A stretch of DNA of 64,000 nt from Palaemon carinicauda (Eukaryota > Arthropoda > Malacostraca > Decapoda > Palaemonidae). How positions within the stretch are numbered: the first letter of the stretch is position 1; the number at the start of each line of letters is the position of its first letter. Below, in pieces: positions 40,060-52,584 of the stretch. Both the position numbers and the translations under genes were made by a program. Below the pieces are notes generated by a model, which made no database searches, had not been told where the DNA came from, and was given only the letters and a program-made list of their open reading frames with translations. The stretch covers positions 33,072,761 to 33,136,760 of the forward strand of contig NC_090730.1 of NCBI RefSeq assembly GCF_036898095.1, read 5' to 3'.

Positions 40060-41750
40060 CTTATTTTTTGTTTGGGTTCCCCCAGGTCCCTCAGTGTGAG
40101 GCACCTTGTATATCCACCAGAGAGTTGCTAAGGCATCTTCCGGTGTATTTTGCATCTTCCAGTCTTGGATGGTCTGGGATGCATCTTAGGTATTTATCGA
40201 GCTTATTCTTAAACACATCTACGCTCACTCCTGATATGTTTCTTAGATGAGCTGGCAGCATATTAAATAGTCGCTGCATTATCGATGCTGGTGCGTAGTG
40301 GATTAATGTCCTGTGCGCCTTCCTTAGTTTACCTGGTATATTTTTTGGCACTATTAATCTACCTTGGCTTGCTCTTTCTGATATTTTTAGCTCCATGATG
40401 TTTTCAGTAATTCCTTCTGTTTGCTTCCATGCTTGTATTATCATGTAGCGTTCTCTTCTCCTTTCTAGACTGTATAGTTTTAAAAATTGCAGTCTTTCCC
40501 AGTAGTCAAGGTCCTTAACTACTTCTATTCTAGCAGTATAGGACCTTTGTACACTCTCTATTTGCGCAATATCCTTTTGGTAGTGTGGGTACCATATCAC
40601 ATTGCAGTATTCGAGTGTACTACGTACATAAGTTTTGTAAAGCATAATCATGTGTTCAGCTTTACTTGTTTTAAAGTGTCTGAATAACATTCCCATTTTT
40701 GCTTTACATTTAGCCAACAGTGTTGCTAATTGGTTGTTGCATAACATATTCCTATTTAACATTACACCAAGGTCTTTAATTGCTTCCTTGTTTGTGATTG
40801 TCTCATTATTAGGTCCCATGTATGCATATACCATTCCTTTTCTGTTTCCATAATTTATTGATTTGAATTTATCGGAGTTAAATACCATCCTATTTATCTC
40901 CGTCCATTCATATATTTTGTTTAGATCTCTTTGTAGTGAGTTCCTATCTTCATCACAAGTAATTTCTCTACTTATTCTTGTGTCATCGGCGAAACTTCTC
41001 ACTACAGAATTTTCAACATCACAGTCTATGTCTGAGATCATAATAACAAACAGCAGTGCAGCTAATACCGTACCTTGTGCCATGCCAGATATTACCTGAG
41101 CTTCATCTGATTTCTTGTTATTTGCAACCACTATCTGTTTTCTGTTTTGCAGGAATTCTTTTACCCATTTTCCTATCTTTCCCACAATGTTATGCTCTCT
41201 CATTTTTTTCTCTATTCTTTGTTTTCTTTTTATAGTATCCCAAGTATCATTTTATATCCAGAGTTTCCTCCTTGTAACTGGATATTCCAAAACTTCATTA
41301 CCAACAGACTGATATATGTTCTTAATATCACACCTTAATTGTCTGCTCTTTGTCTCTTGGGGTTTCTAAGACCACAGATCGATTTATACATTCAATTGAA
41401 AAGGTTTCTCTGTTCATCGTCTAGAAGCTTAGTTGTATGAAATCTAGGTATTCTATCTACATTTCTGTTGGGTGCTTTCAGTTTTAATTTTAGTGTAGTA
41501 ATGAGGAGCTGGTGATTACTACCAATATCTACGCCTCTATATCGTCTTACATTTCTCAGAGTCCTTCTCTCTTTATTTATGGCTATGTGATCTCCTGTAT
41601 TTGATTTTTGTAATTGCCACATGGTGAAGGTCATGTATATTTGTGGATGTCCTTGTGCTGGAAAAGAGTACCGCCAATAACAAGATTGTTTGTGGAACAA
41701 AAATTTATAAAATATGCTCCATATATAAGGACGGAACTTTGACATTCATA
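40060..41750 (-). mobile_element. Truncated non-LTR retrotransposon with internal deletion
   Basis: From 41745 downward the - strand carries the end of an APE-type endonuclease (FTMWQLQKSNTGDHIAINK, RRYRGVDIGSNHQLL), then a linker (KLWI, DTWDTIKRKQRIEKK). It jumps directly to the RT palm at 41203. The RT fingers are missing between. The 3' end lies near 40060 after an A-rich segment. Confidence 0.7.
40091..41203 (-). pseudogene. Non-LTR RT C-terminal domain (about 370 aa)
   Basis: Open frame with RT palm and thumb: SGMAQGTVLAALLFVIMISD, catalytic FADDTRISREI, INRMVFNSDKF and IKDLGVMLNRN. The YVRSTLEYCNVIWYP and IAQIESVQRSYTARI motifs are typical of CR1/L2/Jockey-like LINE ends. The N-terminal RT motifs and the endonuclease are missing or displaced, so it cannot retrotranspose. 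The exact clade is not certain from motifs alone. Confidence 0.75.
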
Positions 41751-42318
41751 CCACTTAATAAGGTGACTTATGACATCTTCAAACTGCATAGGTTTTTTGC
41801 CTCTGACCTTCGGTTTTGCGACTCCGGGGTGATTTATTCTGAAAATTAGTGTTTTTCAAATTCTATCGTCTCCCTTGATGATTAATATTAAGACCTGGGA
41901 TTACTACCCTATATAGACCTGTTGTAGACCTCCAATTAAACAGTTTTTTTTTCTAAAATCCATTGTTTTTGCTAGATATAAATTTTTTCATAATGATAGA
42001 AAAATAAACCCCATAAATCAGGGAAAAAATTAAGAAAAAAATATGAAAAAAAAAAATATGAAAAAGGGCTCTTATTTGATTGTTTTATAATGTCTTTCTA
42101 AGTTATATACCGAATTTCAATGCTATATCTTTAAAACTAAGGAAGAAGATTGAATTTGAAGGTCAATAAGTATAGTTTTGAGATGAGGGCGTACAAAGTT
42201 TTTCTTTGTATTTTTACAAAGACAATATTAACAAATTATGATTTATGACTTTTATGTTAATTTTTTGATATTGATAAACCAAAACAATGTTATTTGTCAT
42301 AATCTAATCATAAATACA
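41751..42318. other. A/T-rich stretch without a recognised gene
   Basis: It lies between two LINE remnants. Poly-A-rich tracts near 42020-42065. No coding sequence recognised on either strand. Confidence 0.4.
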
Positions 42319-42570
42319 TACATATACCAAAGGCACCTCCCCCAATTTTGGGGGGTAGCCGACATCAACAAAGAAACAAAACAAAAAGGGGACCTCTACT
42401 CTCTACGTTCCTTCAGCCTAACCAGGGACTTAACCGAGTTCAGCTGGTACTCCTAGGGTGCCACAGCCCAACCTCCCACATTATCCACCACAGATGAAGC
42501 TTCATAATGCTGAATCCCCTACTGCTTCTACCTCCGTGGTCATCTAAGGCACCGGGGGAAGCAGCAGGGC

Positions 42571-44661
42571 CTACCGGAACTGCGTCACAATCGCTCGCCA
42601 TTCATTCCTATTTCTAGCACGCTCTCTTGCCTCTCTCACATCTCTCCTCCTATCACCCAGAGCTTTCTTCACACCATCCATCCACCCAAACCTTGGCCTT
42701 CCTCTTGTACTTCTCCCATCAACTCTTGCATTCATCACCTTCTTTAGCAGACAACCATTTTCCATTCTCTCAACATGGCCAAACCACCTCAACACATTCA
42801 TATCCACTCTAGCCGCTAACGCATTTCTTACACCCGTTCTCTCCCTCACTACTTCGTTCCTAACCCTATCTACTCGAGATACACCAGCCATACTCCTTAG
42901 ACACTTCATCTCAAACACATTGAATTTCTGTCTCTCCATCACTTTCATTCCCCACAACTCCGATCCATACATCACAGTTGGTACAATCACTTTCTCATAT
43001 AGAACTCTCTTTACATTCATGCCCAACCCTCTATTTTTGACTACTCCCTTAACTGCCCCCAACACTTTGCAACCTTCATTGACTCTCTGACGTACATCTG
43101 CTTCCACTCCACCATTTGCTGCAACAACAGACCCCAAGTACTTAAACTGATCCACCTCCTCAAGTAACTCTCCATTCAACATGACATTCAACCTTGCACC
43201 ACCTTCCCTTCTCGTACATCTCATAACCTTACTCTTACCCACATTAACTCTCAACTTCCTTCTCTCACACACCCTTCCAAATTCTCTCACTAGTCGGTCA
43301 AGCTTCTCTTCTGTGTCTGCTACCAGTACAGTATCATCCGCAGACAACAACTGATTTACCTCCCATTCATGGTCATTCTCGCCTACCAGTTTTAATCCTC
43401 GTCCAAGCGCTCGAGCATTCACCTCTCTCACCACTCTATCAACATACAAGTTAAACAACCACGGCGACATCACACATCCCTGTCTCAGCCCCACTCTCAC
43501 CGGAAACCAATCACTCACTTCATTTCCTATTCTAACACATGCTTTACTACCTTTGTAGAAACTTTTCACTGCTTGCAACAACCTTCCACCAACTCCATAT
43601 AACCTCATCACATTCCACATTGTTTCCCTATCAACTCTATCATATGCTTTCTCCAGATCCATAAACGCAACATACACCTCCTTACCTTTTGCTAAATATT
43701 TCTCGCATATCTGCCTAACTGTAAAAATCTGATTCATACAACCCCTACCTCTTCTAAAACCACCCTGTACTTCCAAGATTGCATTCTCTGTTTTATCCTT
43801 AATCCTATTAATCATTACTCAACCATACACTTTTCCAACTACACTCAACAAACTAATACCCCTTGGATTACAGCACTCATGCACATCTCCCTTACCCTTA
43901 TATAGTGGTACAATACATGCACAAACCCAATCTACTGGTACCATTGACAAGACAAAACACATATTAAACAATCTCGCCAACCATTCAAGTACAGTCACAC
44001 CCACTTCCTTCAACATCTCAGCTTTCACACCATCCATACCATATGCTTTTCCTACTCTCGTTTCATCTAGTGCTCTCCTCACTTCCTCTATTGTAATCTC
44101 TCTCTCATTCTCATCTCCCATCACTGGCACCTCAACACCTGGAACAGCAATTATATCTGCCTCCCTATTATCCTCAACATTCAGCAAACTTTCAAAATAT
44201 TCCGCCCACCTTTTCCTTGCCTCCTTTCCTTTTAACAACCTTCCATTTCCATCTTTCACTGTCTCTTCAATTTTTGCGCCAGCCTTCCTTACTCTCTTCA
44301 CTTCTTTCCAAAACTTCTTCTTATTCTCTTCATATGACTGACCCAATCCCTGACCCCACCTCAGGTCAGCTGCCCTCTTTGCCTCACGTACCTTGCGCTT
44401 TACTTCCACATTTTTCTCTCTATATTTTTCATACTTCTCTTTACTATTACTCTGCAGCCATTCTTCAAAAGCCCTCTTTTTCTCTTCCACTTTTACCTTC
44501 ACTCCTTCATTCCACCATTCACTGCCCTTCCTCATGCTGCCTCCAACAACCTTCTTGCCACATACATCACTCGCAATCCCAACAAAATTTTCTTTTGCTA
44601 ACTTCCACTCCTCTAAATTACCAGTTTCTCTTACTCTCACCTCGTCATATGCCATTTTCAA
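42571..44661 (-). pseudogene. RTE-like LINE copy 1: reverse transcriptase, one internal stop
   Basis: Two long frames joined at a single TGA near 43816 (KVYG*VMINRI, where copy 2 reads KVYGRVLINRI; a CGA to TGA change). RT motifs: RVGKAYGMDGVKAEML, RGISLLSVVGKVY, VQGGFRRGRGC, MDLEKAYDRV, GLRQGCVMSPWLFNLYVD, catalytic LLSADDTVLVAD and FKYLGSVV. The C terminus has VMYGSELWGMK and LRWFGHVERMENG with RGRPRFGWMDG, a typical RTE ending. Nearly intact. Confidence 0.82.
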
Positions 44662-45558
44662 CCTTTCCTGATACAGTATTTACTTTTTACCCCCGGTTTT
44701 ATTAGCTCTTCAACCCTCACTAGCTCCCTTTTACATCCACCTACTCTATTCCTCCACTCTTTTGCTACAACTAATTTTCCTTCCACCAAAAAATGATCAG
44801 ATATACCGTTAGCCATACCCCTAAACATGTGCACGTCTTTCAATCTTCCAAACATTCTTTTAGTTATCAACACATAATCCATTAATGCCTTTCTACTACT
44901 CTTCCATTTGCCACTCTTACCCATGTATACTTATTATTATCTTTCTTTTTAAAAAAGATAGCACTTATTACCATCTCTTGTTCAACACATATCTACCAGC
45001 CTCTCACCACTCATTTTCACCTGGTACGCCATACTTCCCAATGACACCTTCTACCTCTCCAGCACCCACTCTAGCATTTAAGTCACCCATGACAACTACA
45101 TAATTCCTTCTACCCAGTCCTTCTACACACCTAGTTAATTCATTCCAGAACTCATTCCGCTCTTCTTCACTTTTCTCACTACCTGGCCCATACGCACTGA
45201 CAAACGCCCAACATTCCCTACCCAACCTAACCTTTACCCACATTAACCTAGATGATATCTCCTTCCATTCCACTACTTTACCCGTCATCCATTCACTGAG
45301 CAATAACGCCACACCCTCTCTCACTCTTCCCCTTTCAATCCCAGACACTCTACCTGACCTTTCACCTAACATCACTTCACCCTTTCCTTTCATCTTTGTC
45401 TCACACAAGGCCAATACATCCATCCTTCTACTTCTAAACATACTTCCAATCTCACATATTTTACTCTCTATCGTACTACATCCACGCACATTCAAACACC
45501 CCAAAACAATATCTTGCTTCTTTAGGCTCCTGGTTAGGCGAGACAGTTGCTCCTTCAT
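44658..45558 (-). pseudogene. RTE-like LINE copy 1: APE-type endonuclease
   Basis: Motifs in order: LGCLNVRGCSTIESK, DVLALCETKMKGKGE, FVSAYGPGSEKSEEE and VVVMGDLNARVGAGEVE in one frame, then after a break MDYVLITKRMFGRL and ISDHFLVEGKL. These are the Asn/Glu/Asp/His catalytic boxes of AP endonuclease-like LINE nickases. The frame is interrupted around 44925-45003. Confidence 0.75.
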
Positions 45559-45590
45559 CCTTTACTAACTCCTAATATCACCGATATTAC

Positions 45591-46083
45591 CTACTTCTAA
45601 ACTCTTATTGGAGCCAATTTTCTTCTTCCTTGTGTTAGTGAGATGTTGAAATTGTCTTTTCCTCTTGCATTATGAAATTCTTGCCAAAACCAAGAAAAAC
45701 AGTTACTCTGTAATTATGAAAGTTTGAGGAATTTTCACAAAATATTCTGTAAACGTATTCTCCGTTGCCTTACAAAGCTCAGTGATTTTTTTTCAGGATT
45801 TTGTGTTTCTTGTCCTATACCCCTATATATTGACATACTAGCCGGGCCCCTTAAGCTTATTGTTCTATGTCTGAAAACTTTATTGTTTTTGGTTTCTTAG
45901 GGAAGGCAATCATGCAGATATGTGTGATCTTCTGGCCAGTCTCCATTCCCATAAATCATGTGGCATAATAGTTTCAGTTCTTCCTTAGCATCACCCGCTA
46001 GACTTTTTAAGAACTCTGCTAGAATATCATCTGGTCCAGAATTTTTACCATTTTTCAGTTCCATTATAGCCGCTGTGATTTCT
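45591..46083 (-). pseudogene. Fragment of another LINE RT (N-terminal RT motifs)
   Basis: The - strand from 46083 reads LKNGKNSGPDDILAEFLKSL, KEELKLLCHMIYGNGDWPED, then degenerates (FRHRTISL). These are the first RT motifs of a LINE. It sits directly 5' of RTE copy 1 and is not part of that family. Possibly the displaced front part of the element at 40060-41750. Confidence 0.5.
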
Positions 46084-47400
46084 ATCTAAACGTGAGTCCA
46101 CACGGTCGAACAGTGTCTGTCAAACAAACACTTTTACCATATCCAAATCGAAAGAGTGACGTCATAAGCGTTGAAATAAGGATAGTTGATATGGTTACAA
46201 ACAGTGGTACCAGGTAAAGTTGTCTACCAGGATTTCTACTCTGTTTACCAGAAAAAGACCGGAAGACGATGTCCGAAGCTGATGTCCGCTGGCAACTCTG
46301 TTATCTATGTGTTATAGACTGTGCTTGAGAATCAAGTAGTAGTTGTCAGCTTCAAGTGCGTTGCATCATAACCATAGTACACCATAAGATAAAAGTGCAA
46401 GCAAATAAATTTCATTATGCAGCATGATTATTCCTTACCTTTTGAGAAAAATGGAATGATGCATGGAAGAACTAGTTGCAAAGACGGAGTGAAAAGAAAA
46501 GCCATTCATCCATTTTAAAGAAATCTCAAATTGGTTATGAATCGGTCTTGAGAAACTATATACTGATTGGCCCAAACGCTTCATACATTATATAAGAGAA
46601 GTTAAAACCTTTCATAACTAAGCAGGATACATGCATGAGAGGAAACATTTTTCCAGAAGCCCGTCTAGAGGCAGCACAGAATCACATGTGCCTGACGTAG
46701 AACAGTATCCTATCAGTGAAATGAGGATGTTATGGTTATAAAAGTGCAATGTATAGCCTATATTATGCCAAGAAATAACTAATGTTAGAAACTGGTCATA
46801 CTTTGGATTATGTGCTGTTAACTAAATAAAAATTGTTTCAGAGAGAGAGAGAGAGAGTGAGAGTGAGTGTGAGTGTGAGTTGATACATTTTTGAGTTCTT
46901 GGCAGTATTTCTATACCTTTGTCTGGTGAAGATGAAATCAATTGGTACCTCTCTCAATCTCTTGGCGTTTTTCATGAGTACCTTCTCCTCCTGTGGTTTT
47001 GAAACCAAGTGTATGTTACTACTAATTTTTGTCTTACTGTACTTTAGTTTTTTGTGCTCATTTCTTTATAGGCTTCTTGGTGCTGAGGAATGGCTTATGG
47101 ACATTGCTTTTGTAATATAATTTTTGGGTATCCTAAAATTATTCTTTTTCTCTGATCAGAAGACTAACCTTGGTAGATATCAGATAAATATTGTGTTAAG
47201 TAGGCATATATTATCTATAAGATAATATTCTAGTTTAAGAAAGTTTTTTTACCACAAGCTCTCATAATCATGCCTTCATACTACACTTTCAGGATATTGT
47301 AGATGTAAAATTTCTGCTATTTGATAACAGAACACAAGGTAAAAAATCTGTTCAACTTAAAAATCACTTTAAAAAAAAAAATATTCAACATTAATTCTCC
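46084..47400. other. Intronic stretch without a recognised gene
   Basis: A/T-rich. A GA tract followed by GT-rich repeats lies at about 46842-46880. The 73-codon hydrophobic frame at 46899-47120 has no recognised similarity. RBMX2's acceptor lies at the end. Confidence 0.4.
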
Positions 47401-47407
47401 ATTTCAG

Positions 47408-48033
47408 AAAGAATGATCAAGACAGAAAAAGTAGAAAGTCATAAGGTCAAAAAAGAAAAATCAAAGAAGAAAAGAAAGATGCAAGAATCATCATCATCAT
47501 CATCTTCTGATGATAGTTCACTATCATCCTCCTCCTCTTCAAGTGAAGATTCAGATAGCAATTCCTTCAAGAAGAAGCATAAGCATAAATTAAAACACAG
47601 AAAGCATTCATCTTCTGAGGACAGTGATAGCATTCGTAGGATTAAGAAAAAGAGGAAGCACAAGTCAAAAACCCATGCTTATGATAATAATGTCCCCAAA
47701 ATTAAAGAAGAAAAAAGGGATCTAGGTTATGAAAAATATGAATCGACTAATGCATACTCAAACCAAAATTTGACAGAGAAAAAGAAATTCCTGGATAGAG
47801 GGGAGTATGGTGCGAGCAGAAGTCATTTTCAGAGAGACTCATCTAGTAGCAGTTATAAGGGTGATAGTGAAAGATCTAGAGGACAGATATATGAAAATAG
47901 CAAAAAGCAAAAGGATTTCCATAGCAAAGAGGAATATCACAGAGATAGAAAAAATAAATATTATGATGACTATAAACGGGATAGGACACGCAGTAGAAGC
48001 AGAAGCAGAGAGAAATACAGAAATCGTTACTGA
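47408..48033 (+). CDS. RBMX2: RBMX2 terminal exon (Ser/Lys/Arg-rich tail)
   Basis: The exon follows ATTTCAG (47401-47407) and begins with two nucleotides that complete the codon left open at 22753, then RMIKTEKVESHKVKKEK. It encodes about 207 residues to TGA at 48031-48033: a poly-Ser/acidic stretch, Lys/His-rich blocks (KKKHKHKLKHRKH), and an end with RTRSRSRSREKYRNRY. Such a low-complexity charged tail ending in an SR stretch is characteristic of RBMX2 proteins and probably contacts other spliceosome parts. The matching splice phase and the family layout support joining it to the exon at 22597, although the tail is too simple to prove orthology alone. Confidence 0.82.
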
Positions 48034-48226
48034 ACTAGTTCAAAATTATTGTTCTGTATGTGCATCTTCTGAAACATTGGAGACGTTTAAAGAGTTAAAA
48101 GATCATAATTAAAGTGTTATGGGGTACTGCATATTGTATTGCATTTACTATATGTATAATTTCCTTAGAGAATGGATGATATTCGCACATCCAGACCTAA
48201 TAGTACCAAATAGTAAAGATAATTTT

Positions 48227-48232
48227 AATAAA
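48227..48232 (+). terminator. RBMX2: RBMX2 polyadenylation signal
   Basis: AATAAA 194 nt after the RBMX2 stop codon, followed by T/GT-rich sequence. This is the first canonical hexamer in the 3' untranslated region. Confidence 0.6.
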
Positions 48233-48459
48233 TTGATATTTTGTACTGGGGATGAGTATATTTTGTTTCCCTGAAAAATACTTATGATTAGACATATATG
48301 AATCAAGTTTTTTATTTGCCACACAAGCAGGGGCTATGAATGAGGATGCCATTCCTCAATGCATCTTAATATTTATATTAAAAAAATGTATAAGTATTTG
48401 CATGAAGGAAACTTTCAATATTCTGGTGACATTTACAAGTATTTTTTCCTGTTGGTCTA

Positions 48460-49325
48460 CTTCCACTAGTCTAAACCTGGAATTATGGAACACTGGGGCT
48501 TGGAAGAACATTCAGTGTCAAAGTACAACTAGGAAAAAGCTCATCAGCTGCAGCATGAAAAAAAAAAAATAGAGGTTGGAGAGTAAAATTGAAGAATAAC
48601 CAAGATAAAATAGAAGAGCAAAAAGCGAATTTAGCTAGAGTTGGAAGTCACGCTGCAAAACGATAATATTACGTCTACAGTGAGGTGCGTATCTTCTGGC
48701 TAGCCCCATCAGACTGGATTTATGAATTTGGGCCATATAACCCAATGTTGGGGCCTGTAAAGCCATTCAGTGTCCAAGTACCAAGGGAAAACTTTGGAGC
48801 TAGACTATGAAGTAAAAGAGTGGTTGAGCAGGTAAACATAAGAAGGGAAGCAGGAATGGAGGTAATGTAAAACTATATAAAGCAAATGTAGCTAGGGTCA
48901 GAAGAACATTGCAAAGACCTTTCAGTAATGCCTACAGTGTGCAGCATAAATTACATTGACTGCACAACCTCCCCAATGGGGTAGCCCTGTGAGAGCCTAT
49001 GAATTGCTTACTTTGTTGGTTAAAACTGCCTTAGAGAATTGTTAATAATTAAACAATTATTAATTGAATTTATTAGTATTACATATAAGATTATTAATGC
49101 TGATTATGGACTTGGGTCAGAAGGGGGCTGGAGGTTATTCAGTGTTTATATGCAACAGAGGGTAATACCTTGCAGCTGCAAAATGCAGGAACAGTTAAGA
49201 GCAAGGTGAAAGAAAAGAAGCGGGAATAGAGGTACAGTAGAAGGCCAAAAAGTGAGCGAAGCTAGGGTCCGAAAGGACACTGCAAAGACCTTCAAGTGCA
49301 CTAACAGCACTACTGTCTACTACCT
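48460..49325. repeat. Three diverged tandem copies of a dispersed repeat
   Basis: Units at about 48460-48715, 48735-48985 and 49095-49325 share the order: a CATTCAGTGTC..AAGTAC block, GGAAGCAGGAAT.GAGGTA, GCTAGGGTC.GAAG, then CACTGCAAAGACCTT and a CCTACAGTG end. A fourth, single copy lies at about 57180-57380. No coding sequence; the spacing is irregular. Confidence 0.6.
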
Positions 49326-49849
49326 GGTTTCCCTTAGAAAGTTTTGTCTTCGATTTTTATTATTGAATAATGTCATGTGATGCTATTGTAATTTTGTTTT
49401 TTACATCTTATTTTGAGAGCTTTAGTATTGTAGTTTGGGTTAAATTTTAAAGGGGAGTGTAACAAAGAATAGTGTATTTAGCTTTGTCAATAATCATTTA
49501 AAACTATTTTACCAAAACACAAGGCACCTATAGTTTATTTTTTTCAGGTGATGATAAATATTCTCGAGATATAGCTTGCATAACTAGGGAAGATACAAAT
49601 TAATTTTAAAATCTGATATTTGTTTCTATTCAAATACAAACCTTTAGTCCTTTTAGTTAGGAGAGACTTAACTTTAAATTTGCAATTCACAACTTGTTGG
49701 AGGCATTTCTTACAATCTGGAATGGTAGGAAATTTTACCATAAAATGTACCATTCTCCCTTGTTCCATGATAGGATTGAGGAAGACAACTCAAACAGCCT
49801 AATCAGCTAATTTACATGAAATTTTTTACTAGGTCACAGAACTACCTTT
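49326..49849. other. Stretch with an ATACAAACCTTT block
   Basis: No gene. At 49590-49680 an A/T inverted segment followed by ATACAAACCTTTAGTCCTTT resembles the block at 15733 and may be the terminus of the decayed DIRS at 49850-51080. Confidence 0.35.
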
Positions 49850-51080
49850 TCTCCTTGATTAGTGGGAACCACGTTGGAAATAGTATAAAATCAAGGTTAA
49901 TGTGAACCAAAGGATTTGTGGACACTCATTATCACTCCCCTTTGTAAAAAGATGGGAGAGTTGTTTCTTAACAGATCTCGTTAGAACAGAGGCTCAGTTA
50001 TGAAGTTTAAATGCATAATGCATCAAGTGTCCAATCCAGCATTTAGCAGGCACAGCTGCTGTTCCTCCAATAGATGGGGAAGAAAGAAGAACGAAAGGTA
50101 CTAATCATTTTGCTTTTCATTCTATGCTTATGCAAAAACTCTACCTTAAATGGGAGGCTTCTCTGTCCCATGAGGGAGCACGAGATGCTTATCTGTCCTG
50201 GGAGGAAGCATGAGATACTTGTCTGACTCGTGAGGAAGCTAGGAGAACCACAACATTTGTTGAGGAGCCACCACAAGTCCAAAAGAAATGGACTTGTGGG
50301 CAAAGTCCTAAAGGTAGAGGAGGTAAATGTTGTCTTGACTTCTTCAAATACCTGCCTCCAGTATCTGGGAAACTGACAGACTCTTTCTAAAAGACAACAA
50401 TTGGGCAAGGTGCTTGATTTTGCGAGCTCTTGTGTGAGATGAACAGAAAAGAAACACTGCAGATCCCTCGTGGGTAGCAAAGTCTCGGAGGCTGGAGATC
50501 AAGGACTGAAACCTAAGGACATGGATTAACGGGTTCGTGGCTTTAGCTAGGAAATCAAGTTCGAAGACAAAAGAAATTGAACCGAATCCCCCTAGAGGAG
50601 CTAACCTGATGAACCAGTCCTTGAATATCGTCTACTCCTTTTGAAATAAGGCTACCAGAAAAACAGATTTCAGAGTAACATACTATTCAGATGACCTTCT
50701 TATGGACTCTCAGAGAGGATGCTCCAAAGCCTTCAGGACAAAGGTATCATCCCACTCTGGGAGCCTGGGTTCCTAGGGTGAATCGGTTGCTTGAAGCTCC
50801 TCATGAGCATAGACAACTGCCATGAGGAAGAGAGGACCAAGCTCCCAGTTTAAACACTTGGCTCATGGCTAAGCAATAGCTTTTCACAGCCAAAACTGAG
50901 AGGAGCTTCTATCAGTGGAAGTAGATAAAGAAGTCCATGATCTGCTGAAGAGTAGTCGCAAACAGAGAAAGAGACCACCTACATCATTAATAACAGATGC
51001 TCCACTTTCCCTAGTAGACATCTGTAGAGAACTGCTGCAGACATCCACTTCAGAATACTGCAAAAAAATGCCATTTATGC
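49850..51080 (-). pseudogene. Decayed DIRS tyrosine recombinase region
   Basis: Conceptual pieces on the - strand: MDFFIYFH, LSVLAVKSY and ELSMLMRSF-like, followed by VTLKSVFLVALFQKE and FELDFLAKATNPL, track the core-binding and early catalytic region of DIRS recombinases in the right order. Stops occur every few tens of codons. It is cut at the 5' side by the pogo-like element at 51091. Assignment is by pattern only. Confidence 0.4.
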
Positions 51081-51090
51081 ACAGGAGATC

Positions 51091-52068
51091 CAGTCAGCCC
51101 TCTGTCATTGTGGGGATTAAGTAACACCCGCGATAAGTAAACAACTTTGTAATATTGGTGCCCTAAGCTAGGATGAGTCAACTTATAACCCCCCACCGTC
51201 CCGAAACAAATGACCCTTTCTTATGCGTGGTAGACTAATACCCTAAAAAACACACCATACTGCACAGTACTACATTGTTTTCATGTGGTTTCTATCACAG
51301 TATTGTAGTTTATATTAATTTACAAAGGTAATTGTGCATTACTAACACAGCTATAGTACAAGGTAAGACTACTCATAACGTATAAGTTGTTGCTACATCA
51401 CATTATATATAAGTAGCAACAAGACAATTTTGTTCCTATTTTAATAGCACTCACTGATACTGTAATGTATATTACTGTAATATATGTACAGTACTATCAC
51501 CACAGAATAGCTTGAGTGAGACGACATGTCACTCGTGATTGTTGTCTTTGTGAAGTTGCTTCACAACGCTACCAGCTCATCTCCTAATATGAAGCCTCTA
51601 TTTATGTACAGTAAGTCATTTTGTATACAGAAACATTTAAAATAAGATAAAAAGAAAAGTCTGTACAGTTCAAGTACAACACCAGTTATCATTTTCAAAT
51701 CTACGCAGCAAAATCTTGTGATGCATATTGCAATCATTAAGGTACAATACAGTAGTAGTGTTCAGTATTGAATATGTGGTGCACATGTATATGTAATTTT
51801 ACATACATAGTAAGTAACAAATCCTTATGTAACTTGACATTAGTTACTTGACACACACTTGTGGGAGATACTTTTGTGATTAAGGACACTAGGAGAATGA
51901 GTCGTCAGCCAGAGAAGTGGTGTACAGGGAGGAAAACGGGGTGAAGGCCTAGTACAAAGAAGCCTGAATAGTTTGAAAATTGAAACTATTTCAAACATTA
52001 TATTGACCTCAATACTGTGGAATATTGAAACAGCAACATCAAAATCCACAATGATGGAGAGCTGACTG
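51091..52068. mobile_element. Pogo-like non-autonomous element
   Basis: Left end CAGTCAGCCCTCTGTCATTG and right end, reversed, CAGTCAGCTCTCCATCATTG are inverted. The right flank is TA (52069-52070); the left flank is TC, so one side of the TA duplication is mutated. About 978 bp, no transposase, related to the element at 23822. Confidence 0.75.
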
Positions 52069-52584
52069 TACTGCTTAGTATAGTATAGATGAAAAGTGCA
52101 AGTGACTTCATGGCCTTGTGGCACATTTAAGTGTCTTTCTCAGGACCTCAAAGAGTAGAACCAGTAGATTGAGATACCCCTCACATTGGGGTTACCTGGG
52201 AGCCACCAGGATCCTCATGAAACCCAGAGATAATTTTTTTATTGATTACGTAGCAATTCAGACTGAACAGGAGAAAATCATATGCCTCCAAGCCATTTCA
52301 TGGGTGCTGAACCATATTCCCAAATTATTATTATTATTATTATCATTACATACATATACCAAGGCACTTCCCCCAATTTTGGGGGGTAGCCGACATCAAA
52401 CGAACATAAAAAAAGGGGACCTTTCCTCTCTACGCTCCTCCAAGTCTGACGAGGCACTCAACTGAGTTTGGCTGGTACTGCTAGGATGCCACAGCCCACC
52501 CTCCCTCGTTATCCACCAGACATGAAACTTCATAACGCTGAATCCCCTACTGCTGCTACCTCCTCGGTAATCCAAGGCAACCTC

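Larger units (their letters stand above)
42319..45590 (-). mobile_element. RTE-like LINE, copy 1
   Basis: On the - strand: APE endonuclease (45558-44658), RT (44661-42571), then a 3' region with a block near 42345-42365 (GGCTACCCCCCAAAATTGGG) and a short TATGTATGTATTTATG-type tail near 42319. 5'-truncated relative to copy 2. Codons are close to copy 2, with scattered stops and frameshifts. The closest relatives by motif are RTE-type LINEs. Confidence 0.8.
22754..47407 (+). other. RBMX2: RBMX2 intron of about 24.65 kb filled with nested transposons
   Basis: The donor is GTATGT at 22754 and the acceptor ATTTCAG at 47401-47407. The phases on each side match (1 nt left, 2 nt right, making a Glu codon). 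It contains a pogo-like element, a - strand DIRS broken by a pogo-like element, by a + strand DIRS and by a short interspersed repeat, plus a truncated non-LTR element and an RTE-like LINE. An unseen small exon inside cannot be ruled out. Confidence 0.75.

Noticed and set aside
42571..45558. Host nuclease or polymerase gene
   Set aside because: The endonuclease plus ADD-type RT order, the second copy at 52350-55895 and the typical tail identify an RTE-like LINE.
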